In this document: positions 56,937 to 56,950 of the stretch, piece after piece
How the letters are laid out: every line of letters begins with the position of its first letter
Position numbering within the stretch: position 1 is the stretch's first letter
Source: Propionibacteriaceae bacterium
GTDB taxonomy: Bacteria; Actinomycetota; Actinomycetes; Propionibacteriales; Propionibacteriaceae
DNA length: 56,950 bases
Assembly (NCBI GenBank): GCA_031271975.1
Contig: JAISUR010000005.1
Coordinates: 1-56,950, forward strand
Reading direction: 5' to 3'
Translations under genes and position numbers: made by a program
The notes under the pieces: model-generated
Told to the model about the DNA's origin: nothing
The model's input: only the letters and a program-made list of their open reading frames with translations
Databases searched by the model: none

Positions 56937-56950
56937 CCGCAAAGTATCGA

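Overview
The window is high-GC DNA with actinobacterial gene content: RecO, a stand-alone EttA ABC-F factor, single-chain glycyl-tRNA synthetase, ROK and PucR regulators, a type VII-secretion-style YbaB/EspC-like/toxin operon, isochorismate synthase for menaquinone or a siderophore, and many starts lying 6 nt after a -10-like hexamer with no Shine-Dalgarno (leaderless style). The large surface proteins suggest a host- or biofilm-associated Actinomycetota. The family cannot be fixed from the sequence alone.

Layout. 1-5400: a secreted leucine-rich-repeat protein cut by the window edge, recO, a phosphatase/nuclease-fold lipoprotein and ettA. 5460-9450 (minus strand): a three-gene monosaccharide ABC importer (binding lipoprotein, double ATPase, permease) with a perfect hairpin between the first two genes. 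9660-24640 (plus strand): a 15-kb catabolic region with a ROK regulator coupled to an orphan ABC ATPase, a DUF917/S-Me-THD-family protein coupled to a short hydantoinase-like ATPase, a PucR regulator, a complete ribose-type ABC importer, HyuA, HyuB and an amidohydrolase. I read this as uptake and ATP-driven ring opening of a cyclic ureide or (thio)hydantoin-like compound; the substrate is inferred, not shown.

24800-28080 holds housekeeping genes: a CmpB-type membrane protein, glyS and dusB. 28180-31190 is a compact polymorphic-toxin operon: YbaB/EbfC protein, EspC-like helical protein, a toxin ending in a GH-E nuclease domain, an ankyrin-like immunity protein and a DUF2185/Imm33 immunity protein.

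31737-48164 is one open reading frame of 5,475 codons, a giant modular adhesin. It has a signal peptide, an SdrD_B-like segment, a GEVED-like segment, about 31 invasin-type Ig domains (including a 3-kb nine-domain block present twice in tandem), nine Big_6-like domains, a cadherin-like domain and a C-terminal membrane anchor without LPXTG. Closely spaced cysteine pairs recur in it. A strong terminator hairpin follows.

48230-56950: a proline/glutamine-rich membrane protein, an acyl-CoA synthetase behind a repeated operator-like element, two uncharacterised genes, a lipoprotein, a zinc alcohol dehydrogenase and isochorismate synthase. A short dispersed palindrome (GTCATCCCGG-type) recurs in at least five intergenic places.
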